From the NCBI GenBank assembly GCA_009792885.1, contig WMCF01000014.1, positions 16,796,447 to 16,860,446 of the forward strand: a stretch of DNA of 64,000 nt. The letters are read 5' to 3'. The notes beneath the pieces were generated by a model, which was not told the DNA's origin, did no database searches, and worked only from the letters and a program-made list of their open reading frames with translations. The DNA comes from Eremophila alpestris peregrina. Its lineage: Eukaryota > Chordata > Aves > Passeriformes > Alaudidae. This document shows, piece after piece, positions 13,555-25,370 of the stretch. The stretch's first letter is position 1. The number at the start of each line of letters is the position of its first letter. Both the position numbers and the translations under genes were made by a program.

Positions 13555-13942
13555 ATGAGCGGCCTGCGGTGCGCGCTGTGCCGCGGCTGCCTCCCTGCGC
13601 TGCTGCTCTCGCTGCTGCTGCTGCTGCTGCTGCCGGGTGCCCGCCTCGCCCCCGGCGTGCAGCCCGTGCTTTGCGCCCCCTGTACCTCGGAGAGGCTCGC
13701 TCTGTGCCCGCCTGTCCCGCCCGACTGTCCGGAAGCTGCCCGGCAGCCTGGCTGCGGCTGCTGCCAGACCTGCGCCCTCGGGCCGGGGCAGCCCTGTGGG
13801 GTCTACACTGCCCGCTGCCGCCTGGGGCTCCGCTGCCACGTCCCGGCCGGGGAGCCCCGGCCCCTCTCCGCCCTCATCCAGGGGCACGGGAAGTGCCTAC
13901 CCACCAGCGAGGTCGGAGGGATGCGCACGGAAGAGCCGGCAG
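13555..13942 (+). CDS. IGFBP1: IGFBP1 exon 1 (coding part): signal peptide and N-terminal IGF-binding domain
   Basis: Encodes residues 1-129 plus the first base of codon 130. The start is the first ATG after the predicted transcription start and opens directly into a hydrophobic signal peptide. The N-domain starts near VLCAPC (residues 38-43) and contains the Cys pattern CGCC...C...PCGVYT...C typical of IGFBPs. The exon ends CAG|GTACCG; the donor departs from GTAAGT, but its phase (1) matches the acceptor of exon 2. Confidence 0.95.
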
Positions 13943-16900
13943 GTACCGCACCATGGCGTGCCCGCTCCACGCCGCCTCACGGGACGGGCCGGGAGCTACT
14001 CGGGCCGGGAGCTGCCCTCGCCGAGGGCAGTCGGGGGGATTGGTGGGCGCCACGCGCGGGCTCTGGGAGTCAGAAGCTGGGAACAATGACCGAAGTTAGG
14101 CAGACGTCTGAGAAATAGGGAGGCTGGAATGCAATTTTCCAGGGAAACATGCTCTAACCTGTTCGAGGGGAGGTGCATCCTGGTGCCGGGCCTAAGATGT
14201 TCGCGACAAGCTGGTAGGCTACAGTCTGAAAGCACAAAAACCCTAAAGCATAGTAATGGGACAATGTCGAATAATTACAATGAAGTATCAGTTTTTCTTT
14301 AGTAGTAGACAGTAGCTGAAGTAGGACAAATATTTTATAGGCTTTGGTGATGTCCATCTCTAAAAATCATACTAGAGAATGAAAAGGCTTTGTGCCTGGG
14401 TTCATTTCAGGAATAAAATGTACCTGCAGTAGTGGAGTGCTAGCAAATTATCTTGAGGCAAAATGGCATCTCAAGCATCTTAAACTATATGATGGGCAGG
14501 AATTATTATTTTTATAATTATTATTATTATTATTATTTTCATTATCACTACTGCTATGTCCATGAAGTACCAGTGGTTAAAGTAACTCTGTAGCATTACA
14601 AAAATGATCATCGTTGACTCAAAATAACAATAGCCATTAGTAGAAGTAAGTGGAGTTTCTCTTGTGCTTGAGGGGGTGGGGAAGGCAGAGAACAGTTGCT
14701 AAACTCAGTATTTAAGCTACCTACATTCGATTTGATTCTTTCCAGAGTTTGCTTGCTTCCTTCCTTCCTTCCTTTCTTTCCCTCCTCAATTTCTCATCTT
14801 CATTTTTTCTTGAACATTGTCAAAAGTTGTTTTTTACTCCGTTGCCTGTTTACAGCCTTGATCCAGCAACTAATTTAGACACATAAAAAATTTATTCTTG
14901 ATGAATTGCCTGCAATTGCAGAGAGCTTCTGTTGCTTTCAGTGGAAAGTTCACACATGCTGATTTAGGCACTGGCATGAAGGCCATGATCAGGCAGAACC
15001 AAGTATTTTCTGCTAGTCCTTCGCTGTTGGTCTAATGCAGGCCAGCATAAGCTACTTCTGGGTCCACTGAATTGCTACCCTGTAGCAATGTATTCGCATG
15101 AGTTAGGTTATTCTCTGTACCATCCAAACTCCTTGTAATCTTATCAGAACACCTGAAGTCTTGTTATTCAAACTCTCAGGAATTCACCAAGGCCACTGAG
15201 GCAAAAGCAGGACTAAAATAAGAACGAGAGGCCTGAGAAACTAACCATCAAGAATGCAAACCTCAGACAAAAGTGGGCTCGGCATGATGATGGACTCTGA
15301 CCAATTAGGTGCCTTAAGGGGTGTATGCTTGCCTCATGGACAAGGCTGAGGATCCAATCAAATAATGTGTGATTGCGTGAATATGCATCCTAGAATCTAT
15401 AACTGTTGCTTGTTGTAAACAATGAAGTGGCTTCTGCGTAACCACATTGGTTTGGTGTACAGAAGTCCATTTCTCCTGCACTACCCCTTCTTATTTACAG
15501 GCAAGAACAAAGTACAGGATACCATGGGATGAGGTCTTGACCATTTCCTCTCATGAATAAAACCAGAAATACATCACAAAAAATTTGAATTCATTACAAG
15601 TTTAATTTCAGTCTTTTCTCATTTAGCCAAGTTTCTACAAGTCACCATAGTCAAGAACGTTTTTTTCACTTCTAACAGACTGGCTGCAGCTTCATCTTTG
15701 GGATTGAAGTAATTTTGAAGTATCATAAAGTCACCAACTTGTTAGAGAATAGCTGCTGAGCCCTTCTATTAATTTCTTACCCAAGTATAATTTGCCATGC
15801 TGCACATGTAATTTATTTCTACAGGATCTACTGTAATGGATCTGCCTTAGATATTACTTTTTTTTTTTCTTTTGGTTGATCTTTCTCTTCAGCTTTTTAA
15901 ACTTTGAGAAATAAATGCAAAATTTCACTGAAGATGTTAACCTTAATATCATTCATTTCCAGATTCTGTAGAACCTGATGATATGCCTTTGGAAAGCACT
16001 GAAATAACACAGGATCTGCTGTTGAACTATCAGTTGATGTTTCCCATAGGCCAGGATAAATCCATTCCCTGGAATTCCATCACTGCTTATGAAAACATGA
16101 AAGCAAAGAGAATATCCGAACTCAAGAAATGGAAAGAGCAGGTGGGTTTTCTTTGTGAAATTTTCAGAGACCATTTCAGTAGAGCCTCTCAAAAAAATTC
16201 TAGCAGCAACATTGAGATGTCAGTATTTTGGGTAGCTGGCAAACCAACTTTTGGAATGTTCTCATCAGATGCTTCAGGAACTGACAAAATGTCTGGAGTG
16301 ATAATAACAGGCATGCATGAGGTATGCCCTACAAAGGCTTTATGCAGAGGCTGAATATTTCACAATATTTATGATCAGATTGTAACCTGGCCTCTTAATT
16401 TACAGGAATCTATATTAAATTCTTGGACCCCTTTTTTGTTTTAGTTGAGAAAAGGTGTTTGTCACTGGTCCAACACACAGCGAAATAAAAGGGAGGCCTT
16501 CCATGTAGTTATAGATGAAACACAATGCAAAACAAAATGTGATTCTCTCTGATTACAAGGAAACACTATTAAGTACATTCATGTAGAAAGACAAAAAGCT
16601 CAACAATAAAAGTGGGGTTCAACACTGCAAAATCCTAATGGGTAATGAGGGTGTAGGGCCTTTGTAAGCAGGTTTGTGTTCCACTTGAGGGCACCAGAGA
16701 ACCACAGTTAGCCCGGTCTCAGGGAGTAGCACCCCAGAATTCTGGAGCTGGGTTAGTAGGGCAGCACAGAAGCCTGGGTTCGTAATGGTCAATGACAAAA
16801 TGGAAAAGAACAAGAAAAAATACACTAATCAGCATTGTTCCTTAGGAAGTTTCATTCCATATCCAGAACAGGACTTAATCACTGATTTAGTTTGAACTGT

Positions 16901-19021
16901 TATGCACATGTGCTGTTAGCTGCAGTTCTGATTTTTAGGGCTCCTGCTTTTCTCACCCAGAGCCACAGATAAACCCGCAGACTGGAAGATGACATCTTAT
17001 ATGAGGAGCTAACATGGGGAGGTTTTGCAAAAGCAGAGGTTATGTTTTCACTCAAAAGTAGAAATACTAGTTCAGTCATTTTTCCTTTCTTGTACTGATT
17101 CAAACGTGTTAGGTACTATTGATGTACAGAAATTGTGACTTTGAAAAAGAGAGATATCCAATTGTGCAAACAGTTTCTACTGCATTCCCAGTTCCAAGAA
17201 CTTTGGGGTTTGGTCCCAGAGCTACAGAATGGCTCCATGTTGCTTTGGCAACGGTTCTGTCCTGTACAAAAGAGAACAAACATTCAGATGTTTGTTCTTC
17301 CACCATCTATAAATGTCTTGCACCTATTCTCCATATATCAACAGAGCACAAGGCCATGGCAACCTGGAAAACGTGACCAACCTCACGTACCAGTCTTCTA
17401 ATGTCCACCTCCCCGTACCAGGAGAGATTGTATTCTCAGGACTAAAATCCCCATTTTTATGAGAACAGAAAAAACCTCAAAGAATAAAAACAATGGTCTG
17501 AATGCAGCACCAGAGTTTTCTGGCTGTGGTCCTGCTGAAAGAAGAAAAACTACATGCAAAACAGTCTGGTGTATACTTTATGCCTAATAAGTCTTTTCAG
17601 CATTTTACTGTCTATATTCTGATCACCTTTTGTGTAGCTGATTTCATGATTTTGGTATTCACTACCCTGGTATTCTTACAGGGTCCTTGTCAGAAGGAGC
17701 TCTACAGAGCCCTGTATAAATTGGTGAAGGCTCAGCAGAGAAGCAGAGGGCAGATTTACAAATTTTACTTGCCCAACTGCAACAAGAATGGATTTTACCA
17801 CAGCAAACAGGTATGTGCCTTTTTCCTCCTCTCTGCTCACAGCAGTGCTGCAACCAGCCTGATACAGCCAAGCCTTTCACAGCCCTCTGCTCCCAAACTC
17901 ACAAGTTTGCAGCAGGTTGTGAAAACAGGGATACGTAGTAGTGAAAGCAGATGGTTTGTCCTTCTCTTCAGCGTGAGCTCCATGCTCGTGCACTCAAAAC
18001 CTTTTCCAGAATATTTTAATCCTGTCTGCTCCCATGTACTTGATTTGTTAGCATATATTCAGTTGACATTAATTCATAGTATCTGCCATACCACCTGCCA
18101 AAACCCATTGAATATATAATAATCACTATGTAAGAAGTGGGCTCTTAGCTCACAGGCAGTGGAAAACCTACAGAGGCAGTGAAAAAAACTCTTTGGAGCA
18201 AAATTAACCTTCTGAAAGCCTAACAGAAATGATTTGTGCCACCTGTGGATTAGGTTCTTTGCTCATTTCCATTATACCCTCAAAAAATCTATGGCAAGTT
18301 ACAGTAAGAGTAATCTGCAAAACTTCAAAGCCACACCCTGTAACCACAGGTCATGCACACAAATTTAGTAGGTCTGCATAAATCTGTCACCAAGACTCCT
18401 TGGGTTTGGGCATGGCATCATGGTGTGACTCACAAACACTGTGACCTGGGATCTAATCAAGCACAAACAGAAACCTGTTTAAGCCCCTTCCCAAGGTAAA
18501 AACCCAAAACATACTACCTTATTTGTCTCCTTGTGTGAAGAGACAAAATTCCATCACTGCTCTCACTCTATGAGATTGCATATCCTGCCATCCTTCTGTT
18601 TCTCACACTGGCACTGGAAGATATTGCTGGTTTCTGCTGCTGTTTACCAAGGACTGGACAGTTTTAAATCTGAAGTTGCTCTTGTGATAGCTGAGCTTAG
18701 GTCTTGGTTCCCTAACCAAATGTGTTGTTAAGAGGCTCCGCAGATGGCTGCATTCAAAACAAGCCTGTGCATGGCAGGTCCCCACCTTCTGATCCTAATT
18801 AAGTCCAACACCTCTATTGGCAGTACCTCACAGGTAAACTTACAGTTACTTATTGTGATTTTTTTTTTTTTTTGCTAATAATATTCTAGTGTGAAACTTT
18901 ACTGGATGGAGAATCTGCTGAATGCTGGTGTGTCTATCCAAAAAACGGCAGAAGAATTCCTGGATCTCCAGAAATTAAAGGAGACCCAGAATGCCAACAG
19001 TATCTCAGCTCACAAGAATAA
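13555..19021 (+). CDS. IGFBP1: Insulin-like growth factor binding protein 1 (four exons)
   Basis: Spliced coding sequence join(13555-13942, 15963-16141, 17682-17810, 18890-19021), 828 nt, 275 aa against 259 in human. The product is a secreted plasma protein that binds IGF1 and IGF2 and modulates their access to the IGF receptor. In vertebrates it is made mainly by liver under insulin and fasting control. Visible parts: a Leu-rich signal peptide (about 1-35); a Cys-rich N-terminal domain with the IGFBP signature GCGCC at residues 67-71; a short linker with ESTEIT and KKWKE as in human; and a C-terminal thyroglobulin type-1 domain with PNCNKNGFYH and CWCVYP. Introns are GT-AG with phases 1, 0, 0, and all junctions keep frame. 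The integrin motif RGD of human IGFBP1 is KGD here (residues 262-264). The linker similarity separates it from IGFBP2 and IGFBP4. It converges on IGFBP3, the conserved vertebrate arrangement. Confidence 0.97.
13612..13632 (+). repeat. In-frame CTG repeat in the IGFBP1 signal peptide
   Basis: Seven uninterrupted CTG codons encode Leu20-Leu26 of the hydrophobic core of the signal peptide. Trinucleotide slippage here would change signal-peptide length without a frameshift. Confidence 0.9.
14501..14540 (+). repeat. (ATT)n microsatellite in IGFBP1 intron 1
   Basis: About 40 bp of ATT units, with a pure run of about eight in its centre, flanked by degenerate AT-rich sequence. Confidence 0.85.
14749..14786 (+). 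repeat. CTTC-rich microsatellite in IGFBP1 intron 1
   Basis: Short run of CTTC units grading into CTTT and CCT, forming a polypyrimidine tract on the sense strand. Confidence 0.7.
15197..15480 (+). mobile_element. Probable LTR fragment in IGFBP1 intron 1
   Basis: The block has the order of a short LTR on the + strand: CCAAT-type boxes near 15300 and 15353, a TATA-like CTATAAC near 15398, then a region with ACCACATTGG (about 15441-15450) that resembles the R-U5 region of avian alpharetrovirus-like LTRs, ending TGCA at 15480. No canonical AATAAA and no target-site duplication were found, so both boundaries are estimates. The assignment rests on layout and one remembered motif and needs a repeat-library check. 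Confidence 0.4.
15963..16141 (+). CDS. IGFBP1: IGFBP1 exon 2: linker region
   Basis: 179 nt encoding Asp130 (split codon) to Gln189. It contains ESTEIT (140-145) and KKWKE (184-188), both shared with human IGFBP1. The linker is acidic at first and has no N-glycosylation sequon and few cysteines, as expected for IGFBP1. Acceptor TTTCCAG; donor CAG|GTGGGT, phase 0. Confidence 0.95.
16142..17681 (+). other. IGFBP1 intron 2
   Basis: Phase-0 intron of 1,540 bp with GT...AG ends. Only short chance frames are seen. Confidence 0.9.
17682..17810 (+). CDS. IGFBP1: IGFBP1 exon 3: start of thyroglobulin type-1 domain
   Basis: 129 nt, residues 190-232, beginning GPCQKELYRAL and ending with the conserved PNCNKNGFYHSKQ. 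The first Cys (192) opens the C-terminal domain. Acceptor TTCTTACAG, donor CAG|GTATGT, phase 0 at both ends. Confidence 0.96.
17811..18889 (+). other. IGFBP1 intron 3
   Basis: Phase-0 intron of 1,079 bp with GT...AG ends. A run of T lies just upstream of the acceptor (about 18859-18873). Nothing else is recognised. Confidence 0.9.
18890..19021 (+). CDS. IGFBP1: IGFBP1 exon 4 (coding part): C-terminal domain end
   Basis: 132 nt including TAA at 19019-19021, residues 233-275. It begins CET and contains ECWCVYPKNGRR followed by IPGSPEIKGDPEC, closely matching human IGFBP1. Lys262-Gly263-Asp264 replaces the human Arg-Gly-Asp. The acceptor follows a T-rich tract (ATATTCTAG). Confidence 0.96.
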   Translation, partial: CETLLDGESAECWCVYPKNGRRIPGSPEIKGDPECQQYLSSQE

Positions 19022-19805
19022 AACTAAACCCCAAGGTTTTTCACATCACATTTTCTGTGGGGCCTGTTATAGTCAGGAACCATTCCAGTCAGGAGCCATT
19101 TCACTAAGGGAGTCTTGTGCACTTGATTTTGAGTGCATGAGTAACCCCATAAAGTAACGTTTTTACTGCACTGAGATTGCCTACATGTTTAAATGACAAA
19201 TGCGAGCAGCTGCAAGATCAAATCCTATAATCTTGTATATTTTGTTTGTATAATATATACCCTCATATGTAAGGCTGATGAATTATTTATTTCACGCTGC
19301 ATGTATTTTTGTCTCTATGTGTTGTTAATAATTTATATTCTCAAACACTTCAGAACTTTATATTTAAATACTTAATATTATTGTGCTTAAATATATGCAT
19401 CATGTTGGAGGAATGTTGTAACTTAAGACTACAGATGGCATAGCTGTTGGGAAAAATGGCTTGTAAACTTGCATTTTTGTACTATGTATTTATAGATGTA
19501 AAACTGAACTTTGAAAAATAGATTTCAGAAGAAAGCATGCTTAGAAACATATTTAAAACCTGTTTTGTGAACTTACTATGTTACTTTTGTACCTCTGTTT
19601 CAAAGCCAAGCTGTTTCTTTAAAAAGAAAGATTATATACTGAAGCTCTTGATGGGATAGTATTTGTATCTATTTTTTAAACATGTGAACTGGATAAATGG
19701 CAAAACACGATATGATATCCTGCACCACCTTTGACAGGTGTAAGTCATACACAATATTGACAATAATATTTAAAATGAGCTATTAAAAGTCTTCTGCTCT
19801 GCTCT
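19022..19805 (+). other. IGFBP1: IGFBP1 3' untranslated region
   Basis: AT-rich sequence after the stop, with AUUUA-type elements (for example ATTTATTT at 19284-19291, and others near 19361 and 19487) that could shorten mRNA half-life. The end is inferred from the ATTAAA at 19782-19787 and the T/GT-rich stretch after it. Confidence 0.6.
19782..19787 (+). terminator. Likely poly(A) signal of IGFBP1 (ATTAAA)
   Basis: The common variant hexamer ATTAAA, 761 nt after the stop codon, followed within 30 nt by TCTGCTCTTGTCTCTTG, a suitable T/GT-rich downstream element. Confidence 0.55.
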
Positions 19806-21714
19806 TGTCTCTTGTTTTCTGCTTGTTTCCCTTTGAAAGTCTGACCTCAGCAGGAAAACAGGCTAAAGTCTTGCAAATCTGCCCCCTGAATGCCACACTC
19901 CTTTTACCTTCAGGGAGTTTCCTTCTTTTGGTCTCCCTGCCCTGTTTCCCTAGTCCTGTTGTCTCCAGTCACAGCTGTGCCACACAAGCCTCTGTCTTGG
20001 GCAAAACAGTAGCCTCCAAGGGAAGTTATTAAAAGATTTTCTGGATAGGAAAGTTGGATGCCTTTCTTCACTCAAAAGCCCAAGGCAGCAAGATAACATC
20101 ATGACTAGAAAGAGCAATTTCCTGCACTGAAAGTCAGAGGTTATAAAAAGGAGGCTGGGAAAAACCCAGCCTGACGCTTTTTTCTGAAAGTAGAGAAGAC
20201 AGTACTCTTGGCTTGGGATATGGTCCATTTCCCTCCCCTATGTGTTCCTTTGCCTTAGTGATTGCAGAGAAGAAGAGAATGCGAGTGACTGCCATTCTGG
20301 CGTCAAGCTGATTTTGTCCATGGAGAAACTGGTGTGGGAGTAAGCAAGTCTCCCAGGTGAAAACAGTTTGCACCAATCTTCCTATGAAACAGCCACGGAG
20401 GAGAGTGATAACATTTTCTAAGAGTCTGGCAGAAGTGGAAGCCTAAAATCCTCCTGCCGTTTGTTGGCACAAACTTTGAGTTTTAAATGGGAAAGGGAAA
20501 TCACTTGTTGAAATTGCAAAGTGAAAGTGAGGAGGTCTGTGCTCTCCCTGTCATGTTTCTATGGCTTCATACGCTGTGCTTGCTGTGTTGGCTGTTTCTG
20601 CATGCCAATATCTGCTACTCCAGTGGGGGTCTATTAAACTGCTCTAGATTTAAAAGTATGGATATACTACTGACCTCCTTTGTGACGTCTTTTGAGATCT
20701 TCCCAAGGAAAGCGCTGCGTAAAAGCAGCCGATGGTACTGGTATTGTAAGTAAATAAGGTCTAACATCCCTGTAATGAGCTACTGTGAGACCTGGCTAAC
20801 ACTGTCACTATTCACTATGTCCAAATGCTTGGCAGTCACTGTATCAAAATAATGAAGAAGCAGCAAGTTTTGGAGTCCTTTTCAGGGAATCTACTCAGCA
20901 TTGAACAATTGTCATGGCATTGCCAAGGGAAAATGGTGAAGAAAGGAGGGGAAATCATAGTCTCACAGCTACATCACACTCTTCGAGAGTACTCTGACTG
21001 CTCTCACCCCATAGACCTTGTGTAAAGGTTTACCTCTAAAGAGCAGAAATTGATTCTTTCTGTTGGGATAATTATATATATAGGGGAAACCTTCATAGTT
21101 TATGTAATAATAATCTATTTGCAGAATAGCAATTAAGTGGACAACTACTTCCAAGGTTTTGCAGGATGGAAGGTTCCCATCCTATCTGAAAGAAATTGGA
21201 GTTTTCAGTGGAGACAGGGGTTTAGAAGATACTCTTTCCTGTAATTGTTAAGTACCAGCAGCAGAAGTTACTTTGCACAACATTCAGGAATGACAGGCCT
21301 TTTTCTAAGAAGTGTTCAGGCTCTTACTTCCCACTGAAAGTGGCAGGGGAGGAGTGCCTCCTGATCTGCAACCTGTTCTGTGACATCTTGCCAGGACTCA
21401 CCAGGACAGACATCTTCTCAGCTGCTCTGGGATGAGCTTTCTGACTAGGACCAGACTCTTCTATATATTGGGTTTAGGAGTAATGCAAGGAGGCGAAGCA
21501 GGCAAGTTTTATCTTCCCTATAAAAATGCACCCATAGATGACACACACCTTCCTTTGTCCTAATGTTTATGATCAGCCTCAAACATCAGGGTGAAAAAAC
21601 AAAGGGCTTCACTTTTTCTTTGGTTGTGTTTGTTTGCTTTGGGTTTTTTTTTTCTGTTTGTGGAGCACTTTGAGTTTTGTTGTTTTAGGGAGGTTTTTAT
21701 GTGTGTTTGTTGTT

Positions 21715-21911
21715 CCTCTCTCCTCTCCTCTCCTCTCCTCTCCTCTCCTCTCCTCTCCTCTCCTCTCCTCTCCTCTNNNNNNNNNNNNNNNNNNNNNNNN
21801 NNNNNNNNNNNNNNNNNNNNNNNNNNNNNNNNNNNNNNNNNNNNNNNNNNNNNNNNNNNNNNCCTCTCCTCTCCTCTCCTCTCCTCTCCTCTCCTCTCCT
21901 CTCCTCTCCTC
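21715..21911 (+). repeat. (CCTCT)n satellite interrupted by an assembly gap
   Basis: A nearly perfect pentanucleotide array on both sides of 86 N (21777-21862). All reading frames across it are artefacts of the repeat. The strand is purely polypyrimidine, so it may form triplex DNA. The true array length is unknown because the gap lies inside it. Confidence 0.95.
21777..21862. other. Sequence gap (86 N)
   Basis: Undetermined bases inside the pentanucleotide repeat, most likely a collapsed or unresolved repeat. Confidence 0.99.
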
Positions 21912-24900
21912 GCAGCTTGGGTCACTTGGTGTGTGGCTGGATGTGTAAAGGGGATGTACTTATCTTTGTTATTTCAGCTTCCTCCCTTCATATTCACTTG
22001 CATTCCTCCTACTCTACCTAAAAAGAAATTAGTTGATGGGAAGGTCTCAGATGAGCATCTGTGATGTTTGGTTCATGTCATCTGAGAACCCTACCTACTC
22101 AGTTTTTGCTTCTTCCTGTCAAAACTCTGTCAAGTTTGCTGCAGAAAAAATTTTATAGCAATACCTCCTTCTGCCCATGGCCTACTGCCAGCTGCAAAAT
22201 ACTCACAGCACAAAAATGAGGTCACCGCTCTCTATTCTTCATTTTCTACCCACCATTTCCCCCAAAGCTGTCCAAAGGCAACCAAAAATCACCTGGTATT
22301 GGGCTGTGCTCATACTGAATCCATTCTGCTCATTGCTTTGGTGTACAGCAGTAACACATTTGTGTCAGCTAGAATTGGTAGAAAGTGAGGGGAGAGAAAG
22401 GAGGAGAGAAAGAAAATGGTGGTGAAGGGCAGCCAACCCTAACACCGTAAACTCATCAGCATCTCTGTCACTTCTCTACCATAAGAATACATGCTTTAAA
22501 AAAAAAAAGCTTAGTCAGGGAACAACTTCCTGCAGACCCTGTCCAAAATGCAATTAGATAATAAGCACATGAAAATTTAGCCTTTTACTTTACAAACAAA
22601 CATATTAGTTTGATCTTGCACTTGATAATGTGAGTCTTAAACACAGAAAAAAATTAAAAGGTAAATGGAAAATGCATCCCTTTCCTCAGGGAGAAGAAAA
22701 GTGGGATGAAAAGGAATGGCACATGGCAGAGACTTGTCACACGGTTTACTGCATTTCTGGAAAGCACTCAGCTCCCATAGCACGAGATATTACAAGGGAA
22801 CCCTAAAAAAAAGCTAGAACAGACCTAAACCAGATTTTTTTCTGCAAAGTCAGAAGTAAAGATTCTTGTGCTTTACCAGCAGTCTAACACTGACTTTTCA
22901 GAATTATTTTTCTACACACATCATTGCTTTGCTATTGCAGAACACTGATGTCTAACCCCTGCTAAATCCATAGTAATAATGATAATAATACACTAAAAAT
23001 AAAATAATAAAAAATGCTTAAAAAAATCCAAACCAGTCCAAGCTACACTCTCTGATCATGCTGCAAATTGAGTGGTCAAGTTCTATATGTATCTTTAAAC
23101 AACACTTTTGAAGTTGTTCTACTTTTCCTTGGCTATCACTCTACTGATAAAACACTAGCCTAAACAGTCTCCCCAGGCTGTACTGAAAACAGGTCTCATG
23201 TTTTCTGTTTGGTGACACATTTTGCATTTATGGACCAATTGTTGCTGTACATTGCAAGGAGAATTGGGCAGGTACCCAGACTGCAGAGGAAAGTGGGGTA
23301 TGAGCATCTTAACAAACACCCTAATTGTGTTTATTTAACTCTCTGAGATTCAGGTAGGCGGTACATACTGAGTAACAGTAGCAGAATTGGTGCAAGTGGA
23401 AGGCTGCTCTTACTGACATACCACCTTATATTACCCAGTCATTTTTAGGTTAAAGGTGGGAGGGGACAAAGAAGGAAAGGATCTGTTGGGAATACAGCTG
23501 CTTCGGTCTGTATTACCAGTAAGTACCAAAAAACAGCAGTGGAGCAGGAGCCCATACCAGCACTTGCACTCTGAGTAATGAAAATAGCTCTGATGATAGT
23601 TCTGCCAACAAAGACTTTCTTTTCCCTCCTTTTCTCCTCCCTTGACTTACAACCACCCCCAGAGAGCAAAGTTCATCTGCAAGGAAGCTATTGTGAGGGT
23701 ACAGGGAGAGAGGCACCATTCCATGAGAAAGATGTGGGAGCAAGGGTGCTTGTGGATGTTGCAGTAAGGTTAAATGAATACATTTAAACTTAGTCCATTC
23801 CAGATCATGGCTGTTTATTTTGAAAAAGTTTCTGCTCATCTTTTCAGACTCCCTCTTGGATTATCAAGTCTAAGTGGCAGCATGGGCAGCCCAGCGGAGA
23901 CAAGGGCACGCAAGGGAAGGCAGGGGCTGTGCACAGGCTTGACTCCTTGCTGCTTCCTTACCTGCCACATTTTCCATCAGGGACAGCGCCTGACCAACTG
24001 ACACAGCTCTTCTAGCAGAGCCTTTGTGCTGCAGTTCTGCTACGCTGAGCACAGCATAGGCAGTCTTCCTCTTGCTCTTGGTCTCCTCCAACCAAGACAT
24101 AAGCTAACAGAGAGCAGCCTATTTGTGCCTATACAGAGGCTTTTAATTGCATAATTATGCAAATGGTGACAGGTGATTTTTTCTCTCTCACTGACAGTGC
24201 TTTGTAGTTCACCAGGCTAATGTGGAGATGCTGAGGTTCTTTGGGAAAAGCATCTTAGTGTGAGATGTCTGTGGTGACCTACAGCAAATGGCTATAAAAA
24301 TAATCCTCTTTTGGTTTTGTTTTTTTTTCCCTGCAGTTTCTGTTTATTGCAGCTTTGGCAGCTGAGCCCTTACCATTTAGCCCCAGAAACACAGCAGAAA
24401 AAGAAGATCAGCAACATATTACTGGTAGCTTGGTAACAGTAGCAGTAGAAATGTATGGCAGGACCTGAGGGCTGAAGGTTGTGTGCAGCACCCCTGTGAT
24501 AAAACAATAATCAACTTTCCAAGATCAGTTAGATCTTTTTTACTGAGTGCAAATTACATGATACATAGCCAACATAGGAAACAAGTTTCACCTTGAATAT
24601 TCTGGATATGGCATAAGCAGGCAAAAATAGCCTCTTCTGCTCTCCAGTTGCAAGGAGTGAGGGAAAGGCACTCTCAAACAGGCTCTTGGAAGCAAGTCCC
24701 TCCACTACTCCACTTTCTGAAGGAATTACCACAAATGGCTATGGGAAGCAGTGCTTTTCTTTAGAGATTTTCAGATTAGGCTACTTTTCTGCATGAAACC
24801 TTTGCTTCCTTCTGCAGAGATAATTCTGCTACCTTTCTTTCCATCCCCACTCATGGAGAGAGCAGCAGGGTAAAATTAGCCTTGACAGAGAAAGGCTCTT

Positions 24901-25370
24901 AAGGAATTTGGATAGGTCAGCAGAAGTGGAAAGCCAGGATGCATACAGCAGCAGGACATGAGTTCTGCAAGAAAAAACTGAGATTTGCAGCATTATCCTC
25001 TGCTTTTGCTAATACATGGTGTCAATTTTATTTTTTCAGCAGCAACATTCTGCCTTGAAGTCATTTGCATTTTTTAACATAGGTACAGCGTAAAAGCAAA
25101 AATAAAGTTTTTTTCAATGGGATTTTCTCTAAGGCTGATATATATGTTTCTACTGCAAGATCTGAACTGGAAGCAAATAAAATGCAGAGTTTTAAAACGA
25201 AAGCTTCTTCTGGTGAGCAACAAATTTGTACTGCTTGCCATTTTTCCAGATGATTTTCTTTTGGGCAAAAAAAGTTGTAACATCCTCTCAATGAATGCAT
25301 TGTGTAATGTGGCCAATCTCACATGCTGGAACTTGGGACACTAAACTGCTACTGATAGGCTCATATGCCC

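Larger units (their letters stand above)
13440..14060. other. CpG-rich island over IGFBP1 promoter and exon 1
   Basis: GC content and CpG frequency rise sharply here compared with the AT-rich flanks. The island covers the TATA box, exon 1 and the start of intron 1. Overlapping long open frames on both strands are by-products of the GC richness, not genes. Confidence 0.75.
13943..15962 (+). other. IGFBP1 intron 1
   Basis: Phase-1 intron of 2,020 bp, GT...AG, with a pyrimidine-rich stretch before the acceptor. It holds an (ATT)n microsatellite, a CTTC-rich tract and a probable LTR fragment. No other gene is seen. Confidence 0.9.

Noticed and set aside
13470..14099. Overlapping GC-rich frames of 150-209 codons in IGFBP1 exon 1
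   Set aside because: They are out of frame with IGFBP1 and result from high GC content. The start of the longest lies at the TATA box itself.
21560..22064. Frames crossing the CCTCT array and gap
   Set aside because: The translations are repeats plus undetermined residues.
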